Below are positions 52,076-61,391 of a DNA stretch of 64,000 bases, in pieces. The stretch is taken from the NCBI GenBank assembly GCA_033721235.1, contig JAWWAY010000005.1, forward strand, positions 124,001 through 188,000, written 5' to 3'. Below the pieces are notes generated by a model. The model searched no databases. It saw nothing but the letters and a program-made list of their open reading frames with translations, and had not been told where the DNA came from. Source of the stretch: UBA5078 sp033721235 (lineage in GTDB: Bacteria > Pseudomonadota > Gammaproteobacteria > Pseudomonadales > Pseudohongiellaceae). A program made the translations under genes and the position numbers. Every line of letters starts with the position of its first letter. Position 1 is the stretch's first letter.

Positions 52076-54682
52076 TCACACCATTGCCTCTTCGTAGACT
52101 TTGTCGACCTCAGCAAACTTAGTTACGCTCTCTAGGAGAGTTAAGGTTGTGAGTTTCATCGAGTTTTTCATTGGGCGATGTGGCACGTTGGTCACTGGCG
52201 TTTGCAGCAAGAGCGGTTTGCCTAGCTCAAATAAATAATACAAATCAGCAGAACCTGACTTCTTACCCGCTTGATCTTCGGTAATGGCGTAGCGTGGTAA
52301 CACTGTGACTCGTTTAACCGGCCAAAGTTTGTCAATTTGCTTGGTTGAACTTTGAGTGTCTGAGGTAGACGCCAACGCTAAATAGCGAATTTCCTCGGCA
52401 ATATGCTGCTTAAATTTCTGCAAAAACGTGCTTTGCGGCAGGTGATACCACAGCGCTGTACCTTGCTCAAATTGTTCAAAGTAGCCATTATCACGGCCAC
52501 GTTGCCCACCCAATGCCACTGTCATCGTCAAATCAGGGTACAGCACTTGGCGCATGCCATAATAAGGTATGCGTGCGGCTTCTTGTACGTAGAGCCTTTC
52601 CGCCATGCCAGCCATAGGATACATGGCTTCATTGTTTTGCCCTGTTTGTGTATTCGGTGCTGTGCCAATTTGCGTTTGCAAAAACTCTAGCAACCACTGA
52701 TGACCGCAATACCCGCTCTCAGTCTGGCTAAGATCAGTTTGACTAAGTTCGTTTTGGCTAGGCCTATTTTGACTAGGTAAGACAGCAAATGCGCCAATAC
52801 CCACTTCTTCTATCGCGGCTGCGTAGGGGTTTGGTTTCGCAGCTTGATCAAAAAAGCCAGGGTATAAAGCAAACGCACCAAATACAGGGCGGCTTTTCTT
52901 GGTGGGTTGGTCAGCCATAGGACTAGATAGAGACTCCGACAAGCGGGGCTCTGATAGACGGATAAGTGCATCCCGATAACGGTGCATTTGGTTAATTGCA
53001 TCGTCTGGTACGTAATCCATACTTTCGATATCTTCATTGCTGTCATCAAAGCGGTTTTTCTCGGTTTTAATGCGATACTTGGCATCAAACAGCCAAATAA
53101 ACTGCTTTACTTCTGATGAGTCTGCTTTCGTTAAATCGGCGCTTTTAGGCAGTGTCACTTCCAACACAATATCCGGCTCTTGGTTAACCAAGTACGAGCG
53201 GATTGATTGGCCTTTTTTGGTAAATTTAGGCTCGTGTGCTAGCCTAGCTGTCACACCATCACTGCGTTTAAAGCGAAAAGCACCGGCAAACCCATCTTTT
53301 AGTTGGTACTCAAAAAAGTCATTTTGGGCGAGCTTAGCCGCACTGTTTTCCACCAATTCAAAGCCAAGATCCTGCTCTAAAATCTGTTTCAAACACAAAA
53401 AGCACCACACTTCGTAAATCTCAGCCACCGACTTCATTGAAATGCTCGACTGATTGCCAAACACGTCTAAATAAAATTGCAGTTCCTGCCAAATACGATA
53501 CACCGCGCTGTAACCGGTTTTTTGCTGTAGCACTAACGACTCACGGTTTAACCCTGTGTATGCGCCAACCTCTTTTAAAAAACTTTGACCTAACACTTTT
53601 TGCAGCGGTTGTTGCCAACTATGCAGCTCATTTAAAAATGAATCTGACAACCGTTGCCGCTCTGGCGCTTGATTACTCTGCCTAAGCTTTTGTTCAAACT
53701 CCGCTAATTGCCGCTTACTTTTACTCACCGCCATTTTGATAAAACGGTTTTCTGGGGTATCGACACTCAGTTGCTTTTTTTCAACCGCGTAGCGCTTATC
53801 GTACTGGCCATTAGCAAAGTCTTGCTTAACTTTCTCGGCTAACTTATGTGGCAGGCGGCCTTTTAATTTAGCCGCTTTGATATTGGCAACCACCGGTTGC
53901 AAACGGCTATGTGGTGCGGCACAAATCACTTTTAAGCCTTGCTCAAAACGCTCCCTTAACGCTGCAAAATTAGCCAACCACATGAGTGGAAAATGCCCGC
54001 GCTGCTGGCTGGTCGCTGCATCTTGCTCGGTTTTTTCGACCAAACTAAAGCGCCAAAGAGGGTAAACTTTGTCGATGGCTTGGTACATGGAGGGCAAGTC
54101 TTGGTGTAGTGCCATTTTGGTTGGTAGCACTTCAAAGGCAATATGCTGAGTCTGTATTTTGCCATTGTGCTCAAAGGTAAGTGGCAAACGTAACCAGCCC
54201 ACATCATTGCCGGTATTAATGGTGCCGGTTAAACGTGCGGGCACCACGCCCCTTGCGGTTTTTACTTCGGGGGCAAAACGAAATGCCTCATTCACGCTTT
54301 GGCTGCGATGGGTTAACCGCGCATTAGTTACTTCACTAAAAAAGACCCACTCAAACTGGTACTGAGTATTCTCAAAAAACAGCGGGGAATTTAATGTCAG
54401 CTCAGCGTGTTTCACTAAGCCATTGGCAACAAGGTCGTTTTCGGCTAAGTCACTTTCATCTAAAGCACTCTTGTCTAAGCCATCTGCAACTAGCCCCTGC
54501 GGTTCAATAGCATTGCTCAGCTGCGCCGCAGGCGCAAAGCGCAATTCGTAGCTAGGTTGTGTATGATTAGCGCTCGCCCTGTGCGCCATTGTATTCTGAT
54601 GCACGCTCAACCGCTGGCTAATATCATTCGCCCAAATCGAAAACTCAAAGTCGGGGGTTTGTAATCGTATTAACACTGGCAT
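52076..54682 (-). CDS. DUF2357-type PD-(D/E)xK nuclease, McrC-like partner
   Basis: An 868-residue protein of the DUF2357/DUF524 family. The nuclease core is near PD504-I...E508 and the strand LFDAKYR with D533-x-K535, a PD-(D/E)xK site. The block before it (VYRIWQELQFYLDVF, IYEVWCFLCLKQILEQDL) is typical of the family. These proteins serve as the endonuclease subunit with a McrB-like AAA partner, which is encoded 82 bases upstream. Two low-complexity stretches (about residues 64-90 and 636-656) have tandem five-residue units such as LSQTD and appear lineage-specific. Confidence 0.85.
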   Translation of the reverse strand: MPVLIRLQTPDFEFSIWANDISQRLSVHQNTMAHRASANHTQPSYELRFAPAAQLSNAIEPQGLVADGLDKSALDESDLAENDLVANGLVKHAELTLNSPLFFENTQYQFEWVFFSEVTNARLTHRSQSVNEAFRFAPEVKTARGVVPARLTGTINTGNDVGWLRLPLTFEHNGKIQTQHIAFEVLPTKMALHQDLPSMYQAIDKVYPLWRFSLVEKTEQDAATSQQRGHFPLMWLANFAALRERFEQGLKVICAAPHSRLQPVVANIKAAKLKGRLPHKLAEKVKQDFANGQYDKRYAVEKKQLSVDTPENRFIKMAVSKSKRQLAEFEQKLRQSNQAPERQRLSDSFLNELHSWQQPLQKVLGQSFLKEVGAYTGLNRESLVLQQKTGYSAVYRIWQELQFYLDVFGNQSSISMKSVAEIYEVWCFLCLKQILEQDLGFELVENSAAKLAQNDFFEYQLKDGFAGAFRFKRSDGVTARLAHEPKFTKKGQSIRSYLVNQEPDIVLEVTLPKSADLTKADSSEVKQFIWLFDAKYRIKTEKNRFDDSNEDIESMDYVPDDAINQMHRYRDALIRLSEPRLSESLSSPMADQPTKKSRPVFGAFALYPGFFDQAAKPNPYAAAIEEVGIGAFAVLPSQNRPSQNELSQTDLSQTESGYCGHQWLLEFLQTQIGTAPNTQTGQNNEAMYPMAGMAERLYVQEAARIPYYGMRQVLYPDLTMTVALGGQRGRDNGYFEQFEQGTALWYHLPQSTFLQKFKQHIAEEIRYLALASTSDTQSSTKQIDKLWPVKRVTVLPRYAITEDQAGKKSGSADLYYLFELGKPLLLQTPVTNVPHRPMKNSMKLTTLTLLESVTKFAEVDKVYEEAMV

Positions 54683-54764
54683 TCCCTACCACTCCTTACG
54701 CCTTCGCTGTACGGTTTTTTATAGGTTGCATTCATTGCAGAAGGCATCAAACAGCACCGACTCA

Positions 54765-56804
54765 TTAAGGCCAGAAACTGGTAAAGGTGGCACTGGCTAA
54801 TCGCGCGCTCATCCACTTCAACTTCGCTTTTGAACGGCAAGGTATGCGAAGTACTTTTTCCTCTTCAGTAGCACCATCGGCCACTATTTTCTCACGATGC
54901 AAGTCAGGGCGTTGATTCTTATCGCCTTGGCCTGCTTGCCAAATAGGGGCTAACTGGTCTAAAAGCACAGCGCTAAGCTCCTCTAACAAATCCTTGCGAT
55001 TTGATGTAGTCAGTTTGTCGGAATCGCCTTCTATACGCGGCAGAACCTTACACATCATGAAATCGTCCCACACAGCTTTTAAAGTCAAGTCATCTTGTGG
55101 TTGGCTGCTGGCAACCGCAAGCAGTAATTCATTGAGCGCACGAAACGCCAATTCAAACGGCGTGTTTTTCAGCACTAAGTTGACTGTCGATAAGAACGCA
55201 ACGGTTTTAGTGCCATCTGCATCAAAAGTATTGATTAAGTCTGCTTTACTGGCGTTTGACCAAATGGGGTAACTTAGGCGCTTGTTACAACTGGTTGGGG
55301 TGAAAAAGTCGTTATAGTCGTTAGGGAAAAACGCGCCAAAATCAAAGCTCAGTGCGCGGTCTATCACCTTACGCGAAAAACCATGGGTAGTTTCATCCAT
55401 ATTCACCGTACCTGCGACTAGCAGGTTAAACGGAATGCCTAAACCATATTGGCAAACTAGTTCCCAAAGCTCGTTGTACTTACCATCTTCTACACTGCCA
55501 AAGCCTAGCGCTTCACGCAGATCTTCTTTATCTGCAACGGCTTCAATGGTGGCGGGTTTCAATAGCGCATCACTGCTGTAAGTAAAACCGTCATCCGTCC
55601 AACGCCATTCGCGGGTTTCCAGCACCGACAAATAATCAGCAAAATATTGCTCTACGGGTGCAAGGTTCATTTCATCCAAACACAGCCAGTAAGGCAATAC
55701 TTGTTCAAGAGCATCACGTTCGCCTGCAACTACTAAACGCTCGCCTTGATCTTCGCTTTCTTGAACTTCAACAGTTAAGTTACTATCAGCAATCGCACGC
55801 CATGCTTTGGCGATAAACTGCAATACATCGGTGGTGATATATTCAGCATTGCCGTTTAAGCGCGAGATATAACCAAGCAAATCACTCGGCTCATGCCAAT
55901 CGGGCCGCACCGAGGTTAAACAATATATATCGTTCCTGTTTCCATTTAAGCCGAAAGTCTCAGCAAACTTTTTTGAAGCTTCTGATTGCTTGCGAACAAA
56001 ACGCGTTTTACCTGTGCCAGAGATGCCAGCTAGAAGGAGGAAGGGTTTGTACAGCATAGCATTAGAAGTTGAATTAGAGCTTCTCTGTATAGGTTCATTA
56101 TCTTGTGGTCTTACTTCAAAAAGCGATATTAATTCAACTTCGTTTTCAGATAACAAAGAGCTCAAATTTTGTGTATATTTTACAAAGTCTGCGCTATCTG
56201 AATAAGCTATTAAATTAGCCAAATCTGCAGGGTATTCTCGCTTAACATACTCAATAAGCTTACCAAAGAGAGCTCTTGGTTCACGCTCATTTTTATCAAA
56301 CTTATTAAATCTATTCAACCAAATTAAAAATGAAAAACCAACCCGAGAAAAGCCATATTTTTCTTTCAATTTATTCAAATAATCATCAGCCAAAGAGAAT
56401 TCATAATCGTCAATTACGATTAAACCCTTATTTGATTTTTTAGGGTAATTTTGAACACTTTGGGTGGAATGAGTTGCGACACCAGCACTTAACAAATTAC
56501 TGCCAACACCAAAGTCAGATTTCTGCTTTATGTCATTAATAAAGTTAGTTGTGTAGCGTCCATCCTGATCTAACTTAACAATATCCCCAACATAGGAAAT
56601 AAAGTCATCCAAGTAAAGGTCCGTTTTATGCCTTAGTTTTACCGAAGTTATCACTTCCTTATTAAGAAGACGAGATAATGCTAAACAATGTCTAATAGCG
56701 CTAACATCTTGGGTAACGCCTTGTTTAACTTTCTCGCCATTTGCCAACAACTTAAAATCATTAACAGCCAAGAGAAGCAAGTCTCGTGATAAATATAAGT
56801 CCAT
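54765..56804 (-). CDS. McrB-like AAA+ NTPase of a restriction system
   Basis: A 679-residue AAA+ protein. Residues 1-240 form a variable, probably DNA-recognising region. Then come Walker A GISGTGKT (Lys266), Walker B LCLDEMNLAPVEQYF (Asp377-Glu378) and the sensor region AGTVNMDETTHGFSRKVIDRA. The last motif resembles McrB but with VNMDE in place of MNTADR, so nucleotide preference may differ. The end SKAKLKWMSARLASA is a conserved tail. It is cotranscribed with the methyltransferase upstream (18-base gap) and the DUF2357 nuclease downstream. Confidence 0.85.
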   Translation of the reverse strand: MDLYLSRDLLLLAVNDFKLLANGEKVKQGVTQDVSAIRHCLALSRLLNKEVITSVKLRHKTDLYLDDFISYVGDIVKLDQDGRYTTNFINDIKQKSDFGVGSNLLSAGVATHSTQSVQNYPKKSNKGLIVIDDYEFSLADDYLNKLKEKYGFSRVGFSFLIWLNRFNKFDKNEREPRALFGKLIEYVKREYPADLANLIAYSDSADFVKYTQNLSSLLSENEVELISLFEVRPQDNEPIQRSSNSTSNAMLYKPFLLLAGISGTGKTRFVRKQSEASKKFAETFGLNGNRNDIYCLTSVRPDWHEPSDLLGYISRLNGNAEYITTDVLQFIAKAWRAIADSNLTVEVQESEDQGERLVVAGERDALEQVLPYWLCLDEMNLAPVEQYFADYLSVLETREWRWTDDGFTYSSDALLKPATIEAVADKEDLREALGFGSVEDGKYNELWELVCQYGLGIPFNLLVAGTVNMDETTHGFSRKVIDRALSFDFGAFFPNDYNDFFTPTSCNKRLSYPIWSNASKADLINTFDADGTKTVAFLSTVNLVLKNTPFELAFRALNELLLAVASSQPQDDLTLKAVWDDFMMCKVLPRIEGDSDKLTTSNRKDLLEELSAVLLDQLAPIWQAGQGDKNQRPDLHREKIVADGATEEEKVLRIPCRSKAKLKWMSARLASATFTSFWP

Positions 56805-56822
56805 AAAAAGATCCTTCCGTAG

Positions 56823-57848
56823 TTAAAATACTTGCTCTAAAACACTCTTAGCTATGTTATAAGCCAGCCTCGGTGGAACAGCATTTCCTATCATCTTGTA
56901 TTTACTTGGAATACTATCTCCTATAAATTTAAAATCATCAGGAAATGATTGAAACCTAGCAATCTCTCTAACAGAATATCTTCTGTTTTCAAGCGGGTGT
57001 AATATTCCAGAGTTTTCGGGTGTGGCCGCCGCTGTAATTGTCCCCATTATTTCATCAAGATTGAACTTTCGATAAAAATTAGGAGAACGATACTTTTTTA
57101 TTTCTCTCCGAATACGCTTCAATCGTTCTGGCAAAACATCATCAGGAATATTTTTCCATGAACCTCCAGCGGGAATATACGATGAGAGAAGCTGTGCCTG
57201 TGGTGACAAGGGCCAAACCTCAAACTTTTCATCATCCAATATGCTATTGTTGATAACTGTACTAACCGTTAAATCTGATGATCTTATAGGAGAAGGGAAA
57301 ACAAAATCACCTTTAACATCATCTCTAACCCCTATTATTATGACCCTGTGGCGATTCTGAGGTACTTCAAAATCAGACGCTTTGAGTAATTTCCAATATG
57401 TACGATAACCATGCTCAAATAATTCATTTTCAATACGTTTGGGCATTGGCGTACCTTTATCATCTTTTGATGAAATAAAGCCTCGAACGTTTTCAAAAAG
57501 CACAACCTTCGGCTTTTTTTTATCAACAATATTCATAACACTTTCAAAAAGACCACCACGATGATCGTTCATGCTTTTTCGATTTCCGGCACTAGAAAAA
57601 GGCTGACAAGGTATACCAGCAAGTATCACATCAATATCATTGGGAATTTCAGAATCTACATCAACTTCCGTAATATCTTTTATTAATATCTGACCTAAAT
57701 TATGCCGATAGGTCGCCTCAACAGTTTTCTCAATGTCATTTGAAAAAACGATATTAAATCCCGCTTGATGAAAGCCAAGATCCAAGCCTCCACAGCCTGA
57801 GAATAAGGAGATTGTTCTAGGTTTTATTGGTGTTCTGCTATTTATCAT
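56823..57848 (-). CDS. DNA (cytosine-5-)-methyltransferase
   Basis: A 341-residue C5-methyltransferase with all main motifs: I LFSGCGGLDLGFHQAGF, IV GIPCQPFSSAG (catalytic Cys81), VI FENVRGF, VIII QNRHRVIIIG, IX RYSVREIARFQSFPD and X IGNAVPPRLA. The target-recognition region lies between about 190 and 265; its site cannot be read from sequence. The gene is more AT-rich than the housekeeping genes. It should protect host DNA from the McrBC-like pair downstream. Confidence 0.93.
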   Translation of the reverse strand: MINSRTPIKPRTISLFSGCGGLDLGFHQAGFNIVFSNDIEKTVEATYRHNLGQILIKDITEVDVDSEIPNDIDVILAGIPCQPFSSAGNRKSMNDHRGGLFESVMNIVDKKKPKVVLFENVRGFISSKDDKGTPMPKRIENELFEHGYRTYWKLLKASDFEVPQNRHRVIIIGVRDDVKGDFVFPSPIRSSDLTVSTVINNSILDDEKFEVWPLSPQAQLLSSYIPAGGSWKNIPDDVLPERLKRIRREIKKYRSPNFYRKFNLDEIMGTITAAATPENSGILHPLENRRYSVREIARFQSFPDDFKFIGDSIPSKYKMIGNAVPPRLAYNIAKSVLEQVF

Positions 57849-58170
57849 TATTAACTACTACTAAAAATTCTTGATGGATGACTTTAGGGCGAAGCATGTT
57901 TTTTGTACCTTGCATTTCTACCAAGTTGTACTTGCCCAATGTTTTTAGTGTTCTCGACACATTACTGACCGCTCGGCCTGTAAATGCTGCCAGCTCAGTC
58001 ACCGATTTCGGCTGTTTCTCGGTGATCACTTTTAACAGTTGCTGGTTTTCTTTCGACAGCACACTGGCCACCGATTTCAGCGAGTCGAACCAAATATCAA
58101 CGGGGTAATCAGGGGCGGGCGCTTGCCCTTTAATCCCAATAACGCAACGCGATTGTCTTGTGTTTTTCAT
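57838..58170 (-). CDS. Winged-helix regulator of the restriction operon
   Basis: A 110-residue protein with a MarR/HVO_A0114-type winged helix: SVTELAAFTGRAVSNVSRTL is the recognition part and KYNLVEM leads to the wing. Related proteins act as antitoxins of TumE-type toxins, but no toxin frame lies beside it. Its stop overlaps the methyltransferase start by 11 bases, so it is most likely the controller of this operon, delaying or limiting expression. Confidence 0.8.
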   Translation of the reverse strand: MKNTRQSRCVIGIKGQAPAPDYPVDIWFDSLKSVASVLSKENQQLLKVITEKQPKSVTELAAFTGRAVSNVSRTLKTLGKYNLVEMQGTKNMLRPKVIHQEFLVVVNNDK

Positions 58171-58494
58171 TTCTTTACTCGCATAGCTTGCTCAAATCAA
58201 TTGCTCGCACTCTCTACTTTCGCCTCTACTATTAGAAATAGCCAGCGACTGGGTAAAACAGCGTTTGATCAATTAAAAGACTGTACTCTTGTACATAATT
58301 CGCATATCTTATCAACTGCTGATAATAGCGCAAGCGTATTTTCCGTTTAGGGCGATAACAATCACGGTGTAGAGGAAGTTCACTACCAGTACACTAGTTG
58401 TGTTGTCTGCTTTCGGCTTTCAATCTGGCCAAATACTTAGGTTGACTGGCGGTTCATTGCAAGGCGGCAAGCCCGCAAAGGTTTAATCGCCTTT
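58171..58494 (-). promoter_or_regulatory. Upstream region of the restriction operon with a small inverted repeat
   Basis: About 320 bases with no convincing gene. TGTAC-TCTT-GTACA (58282-58295) is a perfect inverted repeat about 115 bases before the regulator's start codon and may be its operator. No clear -35/-10 pair was found. Toward 58494 the sequence passes into the DUF927 relic. Confidence 0.35.
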
Positions 58495-59215
58495 TTAGTC
58501 ATCCAAGATCCTGCCTTTAACACAGTACATGCTAGAGCGGGAGTTATAGGGCAGGCTGACTTTACGCTGTGGTCGGTTGCCATCAGGAACTAGGTAGGCT
58601 GCGGCTATCAGTGCTTTGGCAGCGCGATCTGGGCGTAGGCCTTCGGTGGCTTCGCGCCAGCCTATTGGATAAAACAGGTAGAGGGTTTGTGGGCCTGTGG
58701 AATCAAGTCAGCCAGCGCGTTGGCGAACTTGGCTTCTGTGACCAGTTTGTTTAGGAGTAAAGCGGCTTTCGCCATGCTGCTCAATAAAACTGCGTACCTG
58801 ACGAATGGCTTGTTGGTCTTCACTGGCGGCCATACCACCGCGGGCGAGTATTCATTAATTAAGCTGGCTTAAACAGGCGATTTCTACACTTTGAGCTGGC
58901 CAATCGAGTACTTTGGCTCCAATGGCTAACAGGCCTACACTGGCCAGAGAGGCAAATTTTTCGGCGACTCGGCGCACTTGGCCGTCTGCCTCGGGAGGTA
59001 AGCTGGTTAAAATACGTTGGCGTACGTTTTTGGAAAACGGGGCGAACCTGCGCGCTGCTCTGCGTTAAATACCGTAACCAATCCAAAGCCAAACTGCCGT
59101 AATGTTGACGGCTTTAGTGTTTTAGGTGGTCGGCTAAATCGGCGGCGCTCATGCCATGGCTATGGTTTAACACGCCCATTTGGGCTCTGGCATCGGTACT
59201 GAGATCAATCACGCG
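58495..59215 (-). pseudogene. DUF927-domain gene remnant, several frameshifts and stops
   Basis: Reading the minus strand and switching frames gives successive pieces of a DUF927 protein: VRVIDLSTDARAQMGVLNHSHG, then a stop; SLALDWLRYLT; QVRRVAEKFASLASVGLLA followed by a stop; ARGGMAASEDQQAIRQVRSF with IEQHGESRFT; and GLRPDRAAKALIAAAYLVPDG ending at a stop at 58495 (segments shown at 15-22 residue scale in family order). At least three disruptions separate them. DUF927 proteins are typical of integrative satellites and plasmids, so this is the decayed replication or helicase-like module of the island. Confidence 0.72.
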
Positions 59216-59359
59216 CACTTACTGCCCTGTTTTTCACTATACCGTTAAAAACGTTAACAGGTCTAAGGTGGGCGCAATCTCGAGATAACGCTTACCGTCA
59301 ATCTTTAGCGTACAGCTGGACGTTAAGGCCAGCGCCAGAAATAGCAGCCAGTATCTCAC
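59216..59359 (-). pseudogene. Truncated DUF3833-like lipoprotein gene
   Basis: A GTG at 59357-59359 overlaps the stop of the upstream chalcone-isomerase-like gene (GTGA). It opens MRYWLLFLALALTSSC, a lipoprotein signal, and continues KIDGKRYLEIAPTLDLLTF. The frame stops at 59237, but moving one base restores FNGIVKNRAV, as in DUF3833 proteins, whose FFNG motif occurs there. Homology then breaks off where the DUF927 relic begins. So the gene is both frameshifted and truncated at the island edge. Operons of a chalcone-isomerase-fold protein with DUF3833 are common. Confidence 0.65.
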
Positions 59360-59886
59360 TTGATCAGCCCCAGTAGTTGTTGACGAAGTTTCGGCTCAGA
59401 AGTGGAATCGCCAAGCCATATATTGAAAAACCATTTCGAAAACAAGGGATCATCAAGATGGGCTACTTTCTCTCCATCACGGAAAAAATGCGTACGACTG
59501 TTTGCATCCACCACTCCAGTCAGGCGTGTACCCTTTTTAACGTCAGGTATTATTTCGATCAGCCGCCGATACCAATTCGACAAAACCGCCTCGTCAGTAA
59601 ACCCCTGTTTTTGTATTTCCTCTACCGAGCGCTTTGCGATGGCGTCTCCATTTAAATCCCGTAGATACGTCAACTCCAACGCAAAAGGTTCACCGGAGCG
59701 CCATTGGCCACTACTGGTATAGAGTTTGGCATCGTAAACATTCCACAAAAAATATTTCAGACGAGCTGTGCCTACTATCTGTGCTTGCGGCACGAGACCA
59801 GAGACTTCTGGCTCTAGCTTTGCCAATGCTAGAGTCGCCCAACAGGAGAAAAGTGCTCCGATGGCAAGCATAAGGTGAGATTTCAT
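59356..59886 (-). CDS. Exported chalcone-isomerase-fold protein
   Basis: A 176-residue protein with a signal peptide (ending TLALA). The family pattern is visible in VGTARLKYFLWNVYDAKLYTS, FALELTYLRDLNG and LSNWYRRLIEIIPDV. ATG 59886 has AAGGA about seven bases upstream; the longer frame to 60051 has no support. Bacterial members lack isomerase activity as far as known and may bind fatty acids; they often occur beside DUF3833 and cyclopropane-fatty-acid genes. Its next gene is broken here. Confidence 0.82.
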   Translation of the reverse strand: MKSHLMLAIGALFSCWATLALAKLEPEVSGLVPQAQIVGTARLKYFLWNVYDAKLYTSSGQWRSGEPFALELTYLRDLNGDAIAKRSVEEIQKQGFTDEAVLSNWYRRLIEIIPDVKKGTRLTGVVDANSRTHFFRDGEKVAHLDDPLFSKWFFNIWLGDSTSEPKLRQQLLGLIK

Positions 59887-60268
59887 ATCATTGTCCTTGT
59901 AACGACTGTTGTGCCGCAGGCATGAGCAAAGACCAAGCGGGGTTATGCTTATGAGATACGGTGCAGAATAGAAATTAGATTCGTTTATTCTGCTTATCGC
60001 ACATTGAGGGATATTGTCTGTATAGCGAGGTAAGAGAGTCTTCAAAAGCAAAGCTGGAAGACAGTCAATTTCCCTTCACCATATAACATGGAGAGGAAGA
60101 TAAACTGGTTCCCATAGAGTTTTCAGAACGATTGGCCCATAACGTCATGGAAGTTAATTTTGTTCGAAAACCATACTACGGCCACTTTATGATCTACCAG
60201 CATTGGTAGAAGTTTTTACTTGAAGTAGCGGCATGAATAACGATCAATCTTAAACCATTAAGTATGGT
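59887..60268. other. Gene-free stretch between the chalcone-isomerase-like and VOC genes
   Basis: About 380 bases with no supported gene. A short plus-strand stretch around 60115-60210 has few stops but interrupted frames and no match I recognise; it may be debris of a lost gene. Otherwise nothing specific is seen. Confidence 0.4.
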
Positions 60269-60625
60269 TTACTTAACGTCAGACCATACAGCGTATTCGT
60301 TGCCATTTGGGTCAGAAAAGTGAAAGCGGCGCCCACCGGGAAACGAAAAAATGTCTTTGATTATCTTGCCACCTGATAACTTTATTTTCCCGAGAGTCTC
60401 TTCTAGATTAGCGCTAAATAGAACTACCAGCACACTGCCATTTTCGGTGGTGGCTGATACGTTGGATTTATAGAAGCCGCCATCAATTCCTGCATTTGCG
60501 ATTGTAAGATAGTCGGGGCCGTAATGAGTAAACGACCACCCAAAAGTGGACGTGAAAAACGTTTTGGTTGCTGTTAGGTCTGCCGATGGAAGTTCAATAT
60601 AGTTTATTTTTCCAGTTTCTTTCAT
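60269..60625 (-). CDS. VOC-family (glyoxalase/bleomycin-resistance fold) protein
   Basis: A 118-residue protein of the vicinal oxygen chelate fold: INYIELPSADLTATKTFF at the start, FGWSFTHYGPDYL and the closing FHFSDPNGNEYAVW with Glu as a possible metal ligand. Such proteins bind or act on small electrophiles or antibiotics; a specific role cannot be assigned. Confidence 0.85.
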   Translation of the reverse strand: MKETGKINYIELPSADLTATKTFFTSTFGWSFTHYGPDYLTIANAGIDGGFYKSNVSATTENGSVLVVLFSANLEETLGKIKLSGGKIIKDIFSFPGGRRFHFSDPNGNEYAVWSDVK

Positions 60626-60680
60626 CTTTATTCCTTAAGTAAATAGCGCTTGTTATTATTATAGTTTGATTGGTGGTGGC

Positions 60681-61340
60681 CTAAGGCGCGTTACGCTGAG
60701 ACGGTTCCCTATCGAAAACACCAATCAGTTCACTAGGGTCCAGCTTCTGTCGCTGCTCTTGCGCTGCATGCGCCCACCAAATCAATTGATTAATGGTTCG
60801 CGCGAAATAATCGAACCACGCTTCAGCGTCTTGTCCGGCTTGCACTATACCTTGTTCGTCGAAGACATCTTGTGCCTTGGGCACATGGGCCATACTCGAA
60901 ACTGGCAAACAGCCCAGCTCTGACAGAAATACTCGCATATTTATCGCGGCTCGCATGCCGCCCCATTGGCCAGCAGAATAGGTAATAATGGCGCTTGGCT
61001 TATAGGAGAACAGAGAGCTACCAAAGTGATTGAGTAAATTGGCAAGAGCTGGACTCATGGAGTGATTGTACTCGGGACTAAGCATTAGGTAAGCGTCAGC
61101 TTGCTCAATCTTCGCTGCCAATTCAACTAGCTGTGAGGCAGCTTTGTTTTTCGCATAGGAAAAATGGGGCTTGAACACTGGCTCCGGCGGATAGTCCAGC
61201 GCATCAATTAGCTCCACATCGAAATCGGGGTAGCGCTGCTTAAGACAGGCCAAAACCGCCTTGGCCACTCGCAAACCCAAACGAGCAGGGTATGGCGGAG
61301 TGCTATCTCGCACGGTGCCTAGAAAAAGTAAAAACTTCAT
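60681..61340 (-). CDS. NADPH-dependent FMN reductase family protein
   Basis: A 219-residue flavodoxin-like protein. It starts MKFLLFLGTVRDSTPP, has the FMN-binding MLSPEYNHSMSPALANLLNH and the YSAGQWGGMRA loop. The family reduces FMN, quinones or azo compounds using NADPH. ATG 61340 has GGAA upstream and starts the conserved region; a longer frame reaches 61370. It stands downstream of the YHS-like gene on the same strand. Confidence 0.88.
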   Translation of the reverse strand: MKFLLFLGTVRDSTPPYPARLGLRVAKAVLACLKQRYPDFDVELIDALDYPPEPVFKPHFSYAKNKAASQLVELAAKIEQADAYLMLSPEYNHSMSPALANLLNHFGSSLFSYKPSAIITYSAGQWGGMRAAINMRVFLSELGCLPVSSMAHVPKAQDVFDEQGIVQAGQDAEAWFDYFARTINQLIWWAHAAQEQRQKLDPSELIGVFDREPSQRNAP

Positions 61341-61391
61341 ATAGAATTCCAGTGTGTTGCGATGACCCAATAAGTCGCTTATTACTAGAAC

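Noticed and set aside
57838..58170. Antitoxin of a TumE-type toxin-antitoxin pair
   Set aside because: The fold fits, but no toxin-like frame is found upstream, and the gene overlaps the methyltransferase, so a control protein is the better reading.
58569..59092. Short open frames on both strands as real genes
   Set aside because: Their sequences make sense only as pieces of the broken DUF927 gene on the minus strand.
60115..60210. Small gene downstream of the VOC gene on the plus strand
   Set aside because: Frames are interrupted and no conserved pattern or ribosome site was found.
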